A stretch of 64,000 nucleotides of DNA. Origin: Pseudorasbora parva. Taxonomy: Eukaryota; Chordata; Actinopteri; Cypriniformes; Gobionidae. A program made the position numbers and the translations under genes. How positions within the stretch are numbered: position 1 is the stretch's first letter; every line of letters begins with the position of its first letter. The notes beneath the pieces were generated by a model. The model ran no database searches, was not told where the DNA came from, and worked only from the letters and a program-made list of their open reading frames with translations. The DNA lies in assembly GCF_024679245.1 (NCBI RefSeq), contig NC_090173.1, positions 25,138,160 to 25,202,159 of the forward strand. The letters run 5' to 3'. This document shows, one piece after another, positions 1 to 12,884 of the stretch.

Positions 1-182
1 ACTTTGTCTATGTTTAGGATGGGAATCCAAGTCTTTAACAGTGTAAAAAGCTCAGTATGCATGAAACAGCATTTCACCCCCCCTTTAAAGTTTTATTTAA
101 TGATCACACAACTGTTTCTTGTGAGTTTCAGTACAGTATGTTTGAAAAAAAGTTGTCTCATTCTGTTTTTCCCCTCTCTCAG

Positions 183-3100
183 TAATGGTTACTCAATGTT
201 CTGTGCTGAGCTGATGTCCAGTATGAAAGACGTTCCCAGTACAGAGCGTATGGTCATGTGCAGCCAGCGCTGGAAAGTCCTTAAACAGAGCGAGAAAGAT
301 GCTTACCAAAAGCGCTGTGAACAGGTCTGTAACTTGGTGCTTTAATTTTGCGCACTTCCATCTGTTGACCAACCATCTATTAATATAAACAAGCCAACAT
401 GGATACATATCGAAGGTTTTTAGTCTCTGTAATAACATTTTTCTTTACACAGAAAAAGAAAGAATATGAAGTTGAGATGAATCGCTACTTATTAGTAAGT
501 ATATGTTTATGATAACGCACCCTCCAGTCTGTTTGTGTATTGTTTGCACCAATTTTCTACTTGGTTTGCATTTTAAATATGTTGCTGTGTTTCCCAGAGT
601 ATCTCAGAGGAGGAACAGCAGAGAATACTGTCAGAACAGAAGATGGGCAGCTTTAAAAGGGTAGGTGGTGCCGGCAGCCCCGCTTCCAAAAAGAAGAGCG
701 CATCAGCAAAGGTCAGTTTACCTGTCAATAATTTTTGGGTTATTTAGGGATTGGAACTTAAATGAGCTTACTGTATCTAGAACTTCACATCCTGAATGGT
801 CGTCTTTTTTTTTTTTGTTAATCCTAACAGTCTGCAGAGAAGCCCAAGCCCCCTGTGTCTGCAATGTTCATTTTCTCAGAGGAGAAGCGCCCAAAACTTC
901 AACAGGAAAGGCCTGATCTTTCTGACATGGAGCTCACCAGGCTACTAGCCCGCATGTGGAACGAGCTTTCTGACAAGAAGAAGGTAATAAAGACGCATTA
1001 ATGATCCAGAAATGGTAATCATATCATTCTATCACTGTATTGGCCAACAAAATGTTCAACTTGGAACATTTAATCATTCTTAATAGGAGAAGTATAAAAC
1101 TTTGGAGATGACACTGAAGGCAGATTCTGAAAAGCAGAGCAAAGAGGACAAAGGGAAACTACCAGAAACGCCCAAAACAGCTCAGGAAATCTGGCAACAG
1201 AGCGTCATTGGAGACTATCTCGCCCGATTCAAGGTATGGAATCATACATGCGATAAGTTAAAGGGGTCCTGATGTGATTTATTTATTATTTGATATGATT
1301 CATGAGGTTCACTTATATTGTTAGTATGATTTTTATCTAGTACAATGTCATAATTTAGAAATAAAAAGGTATTTTCTATCCTGATTTCAGCCTTCTAACT
1401 GAATGGGGGGAAAAAAAAATTTTTTCATGCTACTAAGAGAAACTCACTGGCTTGGTTTACTAATGCATAAACGGTGTTGAACGAGTTTGAGACAAATAAA
1501 ATCTGCCTGAACTTGAATCATTACACTTCAAATATCACAGATCAAGCATTAGAATGAACACTGTTACTTACATGTTTGTGGCGGTGCTGTCAAATCCATA
1601 TGGAAAAGTCTGTGTGTAAAGCCTGACATTAGCTTGCTATGATAGTTGGTCTTGTCGGTGTTACCGGTTTTCAGACTCAACACCATTTACATCACTTGTG
1701 GATGTAATGAACTCACAATTCAAGCAACCCGTGCCCGAATTGACACTAATTCAAAACTCAAACTAAAATGTGCACGGCTGCACAGAGCACGCATTTATGG
1801 CCGCAGAGTTATTCATGGCGTGTGCGCACGTTTTTAGTTCATGCATATGAAAGCTTAACTTTCATAGGAATTAATTGAAACCACCCGCTTTGCTCCGCTC
1901 CATTATTAATGCCAGAGCGGCCGTGTGCATGTTACTTTCGATTAGATAGAATTAGTGATGTAAAAGCCCAGTCGGTGAAACCGGTGTTGTCACACGTCGA
2001 TTAACCGGTGGGAAAAATTTCTCACCGTCACGACCTTATGCAGCTTATGCAAAGATGATGTTTTTCCACAGCCAGGAACAGCAACGCAATCTTGTAAACA
2101 ACTGCTTTAGCTCCACTCTCTTTGTGGGCGGGGACAATGATGCTATGTAAATGTGGGCCTTGTTGTCTTGCTCTAATCAGGCATATGCAAACGATTGGGT
2201 CCCTGTGACGTCACATGACACCTCACATCTAAACAAAGTGTTTTTACAGCTAGCGCGATTATATAAATGTTTTTTTTGTGTGTGTTTTTTATTGATGGCG
2301 ATGGCATTTGAAATTATAGAACTTTTAGGATGTAAAAAAACGTTGGCCAAAAAAACAAGAGAAATCATAATTTCCATGTCATGACCTCTTTAAACTGGTA
2401 GAATTACCTACAATACCTATTTTCAAGAGTTTGGCTCTGGTTTTATTTCATTTTTATGTTTATTACAGAAGTCTAGAATTCTCACCAAGGCTGGATTGAT
2501 CAAAAATACAATATAAAATAGTAATATTGTGAAATAAAATTAGTTTTCAATCTATATTTTTAATATATTTTAAAATGTCAACATCATTACTCCAGTCTTC
2601 AGTGTCACATAATTTTTCAGAAATCAGTATAATATGCTGATTTGCTGCTAAAGTAACTTTTTGTATTATTGATAAATACCGTTTTTTAAATGCCAACAAT
2701 AAATATACCATTGTGCAACTTAATATTTTTGTTGAAACCCTGATGCATTTCTTTGTTCCAGTATTGTAGGATTAATAGAAAGTTCAAAAGAACAGAATCT
2801 ATTTTAAATATTATTATAAATATATGTCACTTTTGATCAGTTTAATGTGTACTAGATGGAAAAAAGCATTCATTTCTTTAACTTGTTTTAAAAGTATTGC
2901 CCTCAAACTTTGTTTAAATTGAATGACTGAGTTTTTCTTAAACATACCACATGAAGAATTCCTGCCCATTAATGGCTGTGCAAATATATCTACCATAGAA
3001 AATTCTCTACCTCATTTTCTATTTGCAATTATTTGTTTTCTGATCTCTCCCTCTTCTTTAAATGTCAGAATGATCGGGGCAAAGCTCAGAAAGCCATGGA

Positions 3101-6100
3101 GGCCACCTGGAACACCATGGAGAAGAAAGAGAAGATCATGTGGATCAAGAAGGCTGCAGAAGACCAGAAGAGATATGAAGTGAGTCCAGACAAATTAGAA
3201 CCATCATTTCAAACACCATTTAAACTTCTTCAATAGATTGTCTGATCACCTGTCTACTGCCTAGTAGATATTTAAAAAAAAACTTTTTATTATGGCTTCT
3301 TGTTTGGAAGATGTACTTCTTCTTTTTTTAATTCTTCTGTTTTATGCAGAGAGAGCTGAGTGAGATGCGATCACCTGCCCCAGTCTTCATCCCTGGGAAG
3401 AAAATGAAATTTGATGGGGAACCTAAGAAACCACCCTCGTAAGTTCATTGTGTATCTGAGTGTTGATGTGTTTGAGGCAGTTCACTAGTCTTGCCTTCCC
3501 ACTCTTTCTAATCGTGATCTCTTCATGTGGTCTACAGGAACGGTTACCAGAAGTTCTCTCAAGAGATGCTGTCCAATGGGGAGCTGAACCATCTGCCCAT
3601 GAAAGAGCGCATGGGTGAAATTGGAGGCCGCTGGCAGCGACTCCCTCAGAAAGATAAGGACCGTTACAAAAGGATGGCGGAGGAGAAACAGAGGCAGTAC
3701 AAAGGTCTTCTGGAGCAGTGGCTTGCGGTACCCCTATATATTTATTATTATTTGACATTAGAGCAATATAAATATCTTGATTATGAATATCTAATATATT
3801 TACCCATTGACATACCCATTTTAAAACCAACAATTTGAATGTTGAATTCAAGGATAATAAAATTATTTTCTCCCTTACAGAGTTTATCATCACAAGAGAG
3901 AGCTGTGTATAAAGAATATAACTCTCTGGTGAGTCATAAATGTGCATATATTCAGGAATTCAGTCTTTCTTATGTGGAAAAAATGTAAAAAAAATTATTC
4001 TTGCGCTTTTCTTCTTCAGAAACGGAGGAGCACATTTAAACCCGGTGGCACGCCTGCTAAAGTGAAACCCAAGGCTAAAGGATCGGTGAGTTTTATCACT
4101 CTGTTGGCCCCTGTACATTTTTAGCAGCATGTACTAATTGTTCTGTATCATTGGTGACCTTATCCAAAGGATGATGAAGAGGATGACGACGATGATGATG
4201 ACGACGACGATGATGATGAAGAGAAGGAGTCTGATGACGGATCATCCTCTGATGACGACAGTGATGATGATGACGATGATGATGACGATGAAGATGACGT
4301 ATGATTTTTCATTCACATCATGTATTTTAAAACAGTCTTGCTGATGTAGGATCAGCCTAATAGGAATTCTGAAATGAGATTTTGTTTTTTTTGATTAGCG
4401 ATTAGGGGTGGGCAATATAACCAAAATCTTGTTTCAGAATATGATGAAAAAAATCCCAATAACAAGGGATGCCACAATTCCCAATATAATATAGAACCGT
4501 TCGGTACGGCATTCACGGTTCAATATGCGTTTTTTTTTTTCCCGGTTTTGCATTTAATTAATTATTTACATTTCTCTCCAATTAAAAAATTTATCTCAAT
4601 TTATTTTGACTCTTTTTGAGTGTGCCTGTGAGTCTACGTGCTGATATGAGCAAATATCCAATCATATACACTAAAGTTTGGGGGTGTTTAGCCGCGCTTT
4701 AAAGCCTTGCCGGTTATTCGTGTGTTTGTTTACATCAGCTGAGTGCGCGTGCCTGTCAAACACATGTGAGTAAGGGACTAAGTAGTCTTACTGCGCTAAT
4801 AAGGTCAAATACATAGCAGGTTAACTTATATAAACACAGTCGGTTATGTCTAAAGTGAAAGTAAAATCTGCATTTGTCTGTATATGAGATGCAAGCAGGT
4901 CTTAGCAGCGCAGCCTAGTGAATGCTTGTCCTTTAAGGGACAGTTCACCACTATATATAATTATGTTAATAAAAAACAAAAGACCTTTTAATACAGTAAC
5001 TTTTAATCAATGTTGTATATTGAAGACTATGTAGTTTTAATTGTAGCCTACATTTATTCATTCAATTTCATACTTAAATGCTTCTGTACATCTCTGAGCT
5101 ACCACTGTAAATCTTTATATATATATTTATTTTATATTATACAATAAATTGCAAATGTGTACAAGGTTTTTTTTTTTAAAGTAAAGTTTTAAGTTTAAGT
5201 AAGGGTTTAAGTCTTTAAAGTAAAATAGAGGTGTATTGCAATAAAAACCTTCTCTCCTTAACCTTTTTATTGTTCCTGTCGCCTAAGAATAGAATGGCAA
5301 AAAAACGAACTGAAAACCGTGGTTAAAAACCGAGGTATTTATTGAACATGTATATATATTATTATTTTTACACTCACCTAAAGGATTATAAGGAACACCA
5401 TACTAATACTGTGTTTGACCCCCTTAAGCCTTCAGAACTGCCTTAATTCTACATGGCATTGATTAAACAAGGTGCTGAAAACATTCTTTAGAAATGTTGG
5501 CCCATATTGATAGGATAGCATCTTGATGGAGATTTGTGGGATGCACATCCAGGGCACAAAGCTCCTGTTCCACCACATCCCAAAGATGCTCTATTGGGTT
5601 AAGATCTGGTAAATGTGGGGCCATTTTCATACAGTGAACTCATTGTCATGTTCAAGAAACCGATTTGATCTTTGTGACATGGTTCATTATCCTGCTGAAA
5701 TACATAAAGGGATGGACATGGTCAGAAACAATGCTCAGGTAGGCCATGGCATTCAAACGATGCCCAATTGGCACTAAGGGGCCTAAAGTGTGCCAAGAAA
5801 ACATCCCCCACAACATTACACCACCACCACCAGCCTGCACAGTGGTAAAAAGGCATGATGGATCCATGTTCTCATTCTGTTTACGCCCAAATTTTGACTC
5901 TACCATCTGAATGTCTCAACAGAAATCGAGACTCATCAGACCAGGCAACATTTCACCAGTCTTCAACTGTCCAATTTTGGTGAGCTTGTGCAAATTGTAG
6001 CATCTTTTTTCTATTTGTAGTGGAGATGAGTGGTACCCGGTGGGTTCTTCTGCTGTTGTAGCCCATCTACCTCAAGGTTGTGTGTGTTGTGGCTTCACAA

Positions 6101-7486
6101 ATGCTTTGCTGAATACCTTGGTTGTAACGAGTGGTTATTTCAGTCAAAGTTGCTCTTCTATCAGCTTGAATCAGTCGGCCCATTCTCCTCTGACCTCTAG
6201 CATCAACAAGGCATTTTCGCCCACAGGACTGCTGCATACTGGATGTTTTTCCCTTTTCACTCCATTCTTTGTAAATCCTAGAAATGGTTGTGCGTGAAAA
6301 TCCCAGTAACTGAGCAGATTGTGAAATACTCAGACCGGCCCGTCTGGCACCAACAACCATGCCACATTCAAAATTGCTTAAATCTCCTTTCTTTCCCATT
6401 CTGACATTCAGTTTGGAGTTCAGGAGATTGTCTTGACCAGGACCACACCCCTAAATGCATTGAAGCAACTGCCATGTTGGTTGATTAGATAATTGTATTA
6501 ATGAGAAATTGAACAGGTGTTCCTAATAATCCTTAACCTGACAAGCCAGACCCACATCAAGGTGTTTGGTCTGGAAATTCACCATTGACAGGGCTCAATC
6601 CGAGGGGCGGATAAACGGTTGTCTTTCAAACTCCCTCTGCACGGCGTGCACGCAATTGGATATTGCTACAACCAACCAGAGCAACAAAGGTGAAGCAGAG
6701 CTCGTTGACAGATTAAACTTTAGATGTATCCGGTCGGCAAAAATCAGAACACATCTTCCCTTCTTAAGAATGACTTCAGTGCCGTTCTTTTTCTCAGAGA
6801 AAAGCTTAACTCCAAGTCGTGGTCAAAGCTGATTCGAAAGACCGCCGTTCGCCAGTTTCTGTGTTTACTAGAAGCATGCGCACGTGCAACTTGGCCGTCA
6901 TTATATTAAGCACCACCCACCGACTCTATACATGATGTGATTGGCCCGACCAGAGTGTGGCGTTTACCGCTCAGAAGTGAATTGAGAGTTAGAGCTAGAC
7001 GACACTTGCGGCTAGGGTGCGTCTAGATTTCTAAGAGTGAGTGTATGTGTGTATATAGCACAACATAGTTATTTTATCAATAAGAACAGAGAAGCATATT
7101 ACAAACAAAAGAACAAAGAAACAAGTTAAATAAACTAAATATTTATTTTCTTTGTCACTTTACAGTGTCAATCACTTGGTACTGTGCTATGTGGCTAACT
7201 TTGAAAACATGATATAATGTTTATATATAATGTAATGTTGCCAAGCCTTATTAGCAATATGTACAGATGCATTTGGTAATCACAAAAAAACTGCCACTGT
7301 GCTCCAAAATTGGAATTGTCGATTAAATTTATTTTTTATTATAAAAATGTGAATGAAAAATAATGTTTCAAAATTCACTTTCAGAACGAGGACATAGAGG
7401 ATGAAGAGGTGGAGGATAAGGAGAATAAATCCGAAAGCAGCAGCAGTGCTTCCAGCTCTGATTCGTCGGGTTCGGACTCTGATTGA
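183..7486 (+). CDS. ubtf: Upstream binding transcription factor (UBF), 3' part
   Basis: UBF is the HMG-box factor that organises rDNA chromatin and recruits the RNA polymerase I machinery in the nucleolus. The 5' exons lie before the window. Twelve exons join in frame: 183-324, 453-494, 598-711, 831-983, 1087-1233, 3069-3179, 3350-3438, 3538-3727, 3881-3928, 4020-4085, 4170-4298, 7385-7486. All have AG/GT borders, and the phases sum correctly to the TGA at 7484-7486. The encoded order follows UBF from HMG box 3 ([25 protein letters not shown]) through box 4 ([19 protein letters not shown]), box 5 ([18 protein letters not shown]) and box 6 ([19 protein letters not shown]). It ends in an acidic tail encoded by GAT/GAC runs and a Ser/Asp-rich C-terminus. 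The tail here is mostly Asp; the human tail mixes more Glu. Transposons enlarge introns 1234-3068 and 4299-7384. Reading on past the possible donor at 661 to the one at 712 keeps the conserved SPASKK motif. Confidence 0.95.
1258..2393. mobile_element. TTAA-flanked non-autonomous DNA element in a ubtf intron
   Basis: TTAA occurs at 1258-1261 and again at 2390-2393. Just inside, the ends are imperfect inverted repeats: AGGGGTCCTGATGTG on the left and, in reverse complement, AGAGGTCATGACATG on the right. TTAA target duplications are typical of piggyBac and Kolobok elements. No transposase frame is visible in the ~1.1 kb, so it would be non-autonomous. The superfamily is not settled. Confidence 0.6.
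2410..2850 (-). repeat. Copy of a dispersed teleost repeat
   Basis: The stretch carries the reverse complement of a repeat that recurs in this window at 41290-41780, 43090-43260 and 58815-59275. Shared landmarks include a sequence close to CATTACTCCAG-TCTTCAGTGTCAC and runs resembling AATAAATGCTGTTCTTT. It fills the space up to the next ubtf exon. I do not assign a family name. Confidence 0.5.
4400..5365. repeat. Decayed hAT-like repeat material
   Basis: The stretch starts with GGGGTGGGCAATATAACC and contains matched 'ACCGT...CGGT' style segments (GAACCGTTCGGTACGG near 4494 and AAAACCGTGGTTAAAAACCG near 5313). This pattern is common at the ends of fish hAT-type elements. I could not fix its ends or a target duplication. 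It lies in the last ubtf intron. Confidence 0.3.
5371..6540 (-). mobile_element. Tc1-like transposon, decayed, in the last ubtf intron
   Basis: The ends carry inverted repeats: AAGGATTATAAGGAACACC near 5381 and, in reverse complement, AAGGATTATTAGGAACACC near 6516. On the minus strand an open frame at 6399-6067 gives the N-terminal paired-like HTH region of a Tc1 transposase ([20 protein letters not shown]). A further fragment lies at 5906-5652 ([19 protein letters not shown]). The frame is broken between them and the C-terminal catalytic part is short, so the element should be inactive. Confidence 0.75.
6541..7050. repeat. Dispersed repeat beside the Tc1 copy
   Basis: The segment begins CAAGCCAGACCCACATCAAG and shares the 'CCAGAC' character of repeats at 33540-33730 and 54890-55190. 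No gene is visible. The rest of the intron, to 7384, is plain AT-rich sequence. Confidence 0.3.
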
Positions 7487-8356
7487 TCCAGAGCTGAGTC
7501 AGGCTGAGCCCGCAGACTGCCAGAAACGCTGTGAACTGAGCCATGAGCCGGGGGTCTGAGCCTGCTCTGCACTGCGCTCTTCCCACCACAGGATGGGGCT
7601 CACCCCGCTGTCACACATCTGCACCACCTCACACACACAGTCTTTTCCTCCGCTTCTGTTCTCCCCTACACTTTTGGTTTTATTCGTTCCTCCCATGATG
7701 ATTGTGCTTGGCAGGTTTTAAAGCATTTTAGGCAACACACACAATGTTGATGTATAGTCTAAGTTCCTCCAGACCCCGCTGATCACAGAAAAAGGGTTGA
7801 GTGCTCTGATATTGGCTTGTAGTCGTCATGAGGCGTTATTAGAATGCCCCGTGTTTATACTTTAAAGGTAGAAAGACATAGAGAGCACCAGGTGCCATTT
7901 TCGTTTCTGTAAATGAGCCAAAGAGTCTCTTAGTTTCGCAGATTATTTCGGGAGGTACAGGGGACCAAATAATTGCACTCTGAAGAATGTCTGCTTTCTT
8001 TTCCTCTGTCTGTACCTCTCCTGTTCTTCCTAGTGGGGTTGTTCCACTCCTTTTCCTGCTCCCTCCATTTTTGCTTTGGTGTTTGTTTTCGCTGCTTCAT
8101 TTCGAAACAAATGTGGTGTTTTCAGGAACAATGAAGCCATTTTGAATGTCGCCATTTGGACCCCCAGCTGGTCTCGCACTCGGTGCCTGTTCATGAGGCG
8201 TTGGTGCGCGGCCCTTACCTGCACCTGATGTGGGGTTAAAGGTGAAAATGGACTATTTATTTTTGTCCTGTTGTAGGAATGCTGCCCGTAGCAGTTTTGT
8301 GATATGGATGTGATGAAGCCACAGCAAACGTGTTTAAGTTCGCTGTTCATTCAGAT

Positions 8357-8362
8357 AATAAA
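8357..8362 (+). terminator. Polyadenylation signal, proximal, for ubtf
   Basis: An exact AATAAA lies about 870 bp after the stop codon. It could produce a shorter alternative ubtf 3' end. Confidence 0.4.
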
Positions 8363-9578
8363 AGTGACTGATGTTACATAATGAGGACTAGTTTATCAGT
8401 TAATTGTTCTGCAGCACAGAAAGTTCTTTTAGAAAATTACTTTTTTGTTTTTTGCAGATTGGGCACCAACATGTTTTTTTGCCATTTTTTAATAATGGTT
8501 ATATGTTGTTTGAAGCTTTTTTTCCTCTTTCCAACCACTGTTTTATTTGGTGCTCCAAAGATATTTTTCTTTTTAAAATGTGATTGTTGTTTTAAATATG
8601 ATGGATGTGAGTTACCCCACAATTCAGTGCACTTATGATGGATGCCCAGTGTTCTTTCAGTATTTCTCTTTCTTCATTTCACCCATCAGCCCATAATCTT
8701 AACCACTTCACAGGTCTTTAATGCACCAGCTCAAGGAATGTAATGGAGATGTTTTATTTAAGAAAGGGGTATTGTTATTTGTTGTGTTTATGTATATATG
8801 AACAGTTTTGAGGGTGAGGGTATATTCTCTCATTCCAATGCCCTGGCCTAAAATGGCAACTAAATTAATTTGTAACCCACAACACAGCTTTCTGCGCTGA
8901 GCTACGACCTTTTACTCAGTATTTTTTACGCAACCCTCAAATTGATAGGGGCACTGTAAATGAATTTTTCCTATCAAAATGTTGATCCCTGATGATTTAC
9001 ATAAAAAGACAAGCGGATAATTTTGATTTGGGATTGCTGTGAAAAAAAGTTTGCTGCACCAGACTTGTAACCTATTCTAGTGCCCAAAATGATCAAGGCC
9101 TTGTGTCCTGCATAAAGTTCTTGGCTCAGTTTGAGAAACATAATTTGGTTATAGATTATTTGAATGATGGGCCGGGATAAAAAAAAACCCAGTGGACCTT
9201 TCAAGATTTGTTGATATTTTATAGGATTTTGAGACTTGCAAATAGACTTGGGTTGGGTTCAGTGCTGTTGTAAGGTATTTGTACATATAGCTTTCTTCTT
9301 CTTTTTTTTCTTTGTAATGAGTGAACATTATTACGTTTGTATTTTCAGTTGGCTAAGCAATGTACTGCTGTAGTCAAAATAAGTTTGTCAGTTGGGGAAA
9401 TGGTTTTAATTTGTTAATTTTTAGTTTTTTTGTTTGTTTTGTTTTTACCCCCTCCCCCATGTTTATTTGTAGAAATGGTAAAAAAGAGAAAAAGCTTAAA
9501 TTTGTACTACAGATTTGAAACATTTGGACGTTTTCTATAGCAAGAGATGTTATATCCCTGCAATTTACAATTTGAGCA

Positions 9579-9584
9579 AATAAA
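9579..9584 (+). terminator. Polyadenylation signal, distal, for ubtf
   Basis: An exact AATAAA lies about 2.1 kb after the ubtf stop and just before an (AT)n tract. It is the last convincing signal before repeats begin. Confidence 0.5.
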
Positions 9585-9635
9585 CCTCTTAAACAGTTCA
9601 TCTGTTTCTGTGTTTTTATTATATTATAGCCTACC

Positions 9636-9639
9636 ATTA

Positions 9640-9733
<94 letters not shown>
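9636..9733. repeat. (AT)n microsatellite
   Basis: A nearly pure AT dinucleotide run of about 95 bp directly follows the end of the ubtf 3'UTR. Confidence 0.95.
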
Positions 9734-9738
<5 letters not shown>

Positions 9739-9759
9739 TATGTGTGTGTGTAAGTCCTT

Positions 9760-10250
9760 ATGAGAGTCCGTAAATATGATCGCATAACTCCCATCCTACA
9801 CTCATTACACTAGCTTCATCACGGATCGATCATCGACTACAAAATTCTGCTCACCGGACATGCACCACCATATCTACAGGAACTCAAGTTCAGTCTGAAA
9901 TCCTCCACCTGCACCCTCAGATCATCAGGAGGCCACCTGCTTCTTCAAGTCCCCACCACTAGGCTTCGTACCATGGGAGACCAAGCTTTCTGCTCGGCTG
10001 GACCGGGGCTTTGGAATCATCTTCCCAATGAGTTCAATAATATCTGTCTGCAGAGCCGCTGAGAGCAGTACAGAGCCTGGACCAGTTTAAAGCTGAACTG
10101 AAAACTTTTCTGTTCAGAAAGGCTTTTGTGTTGATTGTTTGTATTATTCTTTTTTTTAATATAATTATTAATTTCCCCTTTTTCCATTGTTGCACTTTGA
10201 GATTCTTTGGAATGAAAAGTGCGTTACAAATAATGTATTATTATTAGGAA
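9760..10250 (+). mobile_element. 3' end of a LINE, reverse-transcriptase tail remnant
   Basis: Fragments of the usual C-terminus of fish L2/CR1-type LINE proteins can be read on the plus strand: GDQAFCSAGPGLWNHLPNEF, then a segment for 'QFKAELKTFLFRKAF'. A short 3' tail follows, GAAAAGTGCGTTACAAATAA with (TTA)n. The 5' end is truncated, as expected for incomplete reverse transcription. Frameshifts are present. Confidence 0.65.
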
Positions 10251-10562
10251 CGAACTCAAGGCAGTAGAATCGATGTGGCATCCAGATCGGTATTAGACTA
10301 GTGATGCCTAACTGGAGCCAAAATGGCAGCAGCGTTGTTTTATTTTCAAACATCATCTGTCTTCGAGACGAGTGATTTAATCAACCAGACATCTATTAGT
10401 TTATAACAAGATACCATTTCCATTATCTTCATAAGTACGTTCATTTTCAGCATGTTTGTTCTATGTCGTCTAACAGCGGGTCAGTGAATGACACAAGAAC
10501 CGGCCCGTTCTGTCTTGGTAAGTAGAAACAAAATTTAAACAAGAAGCGCGACAAATATTCTT

Positions 10563-10571
10563 TAAATATTC
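10563..10571. repeat. Left target-site duplication, TAAATATTC
   Basis: The nine bases immediately before the ACTGG terminus are repeated exactly after the opposite CCAGT terminus at 21485-21493. Confidence 0.85.
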
Positions 10572-10670
10572 ACTGGCATGAAGTTGGTTTGACGTTAGAC
10601 GTTTGATATTCGCAAATTTAGGGACCGTCTCTAAAGTTGCATACGACATTGGTATGCACGTTTCAAACTT
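10572..10670 (+). repeat. Left terminal inverted repeat, 99 bp
   Basis: It is identical by eye to the reverse complement of 21386-21484. It runs from ACTGGCATGAAG to GTTTCAAACTT, directly before the first 190-bp unit. Confidence 0.85.
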
Positions 10671-12884
10671 CAATAACATTTGAATGGAATAATTTACAGT
10701 CATAAATCCAACTGTACAGTGTTCATCCAGGTGTCGGCTATCATGCACATCTTTTATATTTTTGATTTATATTAAAATACACTGTCAAATCATACTTAAA
10801 TATTGCTGTTTTTCACTACTGTATATTGGCTCATACATAAATATGTCATATTTTAGAGCTCAATAACATTTGAATGGAATAATTTACAGTCATAAATCCA
10901 ACTGTACAGTGTTCATCCAGGTGTCGGCTATCATGCACATCTTTTATATTTTTGATTTATATTAAAATACACTGTCAAATCATACTTAAATATTGCTGTT
11001 TTTCACTACTGTATATTGGCTCATACATAAATATGTCATAATTTAGAGCTCAATAACATTTGAATGGAATAATTTACAGTCATAAATCCAACTGTACAGT
11101 GTTCATCCAGGTGTCGGCTATCATGCACATCTTTTATATTTTTGATTTATATTAAAATACACTGTCAAATCATACTTAAATATTGCTGTTTTTCACTACT
11201 GTATATTGGCTCATACATAAATATGTCATATTTTAGAGCTCAATAACATTTGAATGGAATAATTTACATTCATAAATCCAACTGTACAGTGTTCATCCAG
11301 GTGTCGGCTATCATGCACATCTTTTATATTTTTGATTTATATTAAAATACACTGTCAAGTCATACTTAAATATTGCTGTTTTCACTACTGTATATTGGCT
11401 CATACATAAATATGTCATAATTTAGAGCTCAATAACATTTGAATGGAATAATTTACAGTCATAAATCCAACTGTACAGTGTTCATCCAGGTGTCGGCTAT
11501 CATGCACATCTTTTATATTTTTGATTTATATTAAAATACACTGTCAAATCATACTTAAATATTGCTGTTTTTCACTACTGTATATTGGCTCATACATAAA
11601 TATGTAATAATTTAGAGCTCAATAACATTTGAATGGAATAATTTACAGTCATAAATCCAACTGTACAGTGTTCATCCAGGTGTCGGCTATCATGCACATC
11701 TTTTATATTTTTGATTTATATTAAAATACACTGTCAAATCATACTTAAATATTGCTGTTTTTCACTACTGTATATTGGCTCATACATAAATATGTCATAT
11801 TTTAGAGCTCAATAACATTTGAATGGAATAATTTACAGTCATAAATCCAACTGTACAGTGTTCATCCAGGTGACAGCAATCATGCACATCTTTTATATTT
11901 TTGATTTATATTAAAATACACTGTCAAGTCATACTTAAATATTGCTGTTTTCACTACTGTATATTGGCTCATACATAAATATGTCATAATTTAGAGCTCA
12001 ATAACATTTGAATGGAATAATTTACAGTCATAAATCCAACTGTATAGTGTTCATCCAGGTGACAGCAATCATGCACATCTTTTATATTTTTGATTTATAT
12101 TAAAATACACTGTCAAGTCATACTTATTGCTGTTTTCACTACTGTATATTGGCTCATACATAAATATGTAATAATTTAGAGCTCAATAACATTTGAATGG
12201 AATAATTTACAGTCATAAATCCAACTGTACAGTGATCATCCAGGTGTCGGCTATCATGCACATCTTTTATATTTTTGATTTATATTAAAATACACTGTCA
12301 AATCATACTTAAATATTGCTGTTTTCACTACTGTATATTGGCTCATACATAAATATGTCATAATTTAGAGCTCAATAACATTTGAATGGAATAATTTACG
12401 GCCATAAATCCAACTGTACAGTGTTCATCCAGGTGACAGCAATCATGCACATCTTTTATATTTTTGATTTATATTAAAATACACTGTCAAATCATACTTA
12501 AATATTGCTGTTTTTCACTACTGTATATTGGCTCATACATAAATATGTCATAATTTAGAGCTCAATAACATTTGAATGGAATAATTTACAGTCATAAATC
12601 CAACTGTACAGTGATCATCCAGGTGTCGGCTATCATGCACATCTTTTATATTTTTGATTTATATTAAAATACACTGTCAAGTCATACTTAAATATTGCTG
12701 TTTTCACTACTGTATATTGGCTCATACATAAATATGTCATAATTTAGAGCTCAATAACATTTGAATGGAATAATTTACAGTCATAAATCCAACTGTTCAG
12801 TGTTCATCCAGGTGTCGGCTATCATGCACATCTTTTATATTTTTGATTTATATTAAAATACACTGTCAAATCATACTTAAATAT
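10671..12884 (+). repeat. Left satellite arm: 12 tandem units of ~190 bp
   Basis: Units start with CAATAACATTTGAATGG at 10671, 10861, 11051, 11241, 11430, 11620, 11810, 11999, 12184, 12373, 12563 and 12752. The spacing is 190 or 189 bp, with one of 185. The last unit is cut at 12884, where DIRS sequence starts. Units are nearly identical. A diagnostic variant, GACAGCAATC in place of GTCGGCTATC, occurs in units 7, 8 and 10. No open frame runs through the units. Confidence 0.95.

Larger units (their letters stand above)
7487..9600 (+). other. ubtf: ubtf 3' untranslated region
   Basis: No coding signal follows the ubtf stop. The stretch has long T-rich segments and ends shortly after an AATAAA at 9579-9584. 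An earlier AATAAA at 8357-8362 could give a shorter 3'UTR. The ORFs inside it (for example 8381-8638) are rich in Phe, Cys and Leu from T-runs and look accidental. Where the transcript really ends is inferred from the signals only. Confidence 0.6.

Noticed and set aside
661..666. GTAGGT as the donor of the third ubtf exon
   Set aside because: Ending there would drop the conserved SPASKK segment. The later donor at 712 keeps the frame and the match to UBF.
10671..12884. Tandem repeats that might be a CRISPR array or a centromeric satellite
   Set aside because: Units are directly joined without unique spacers, and this is vertebrate DNA. The arrays lie inside TIRs with a target duplication, so they belong to a transposon and not to a centromere.
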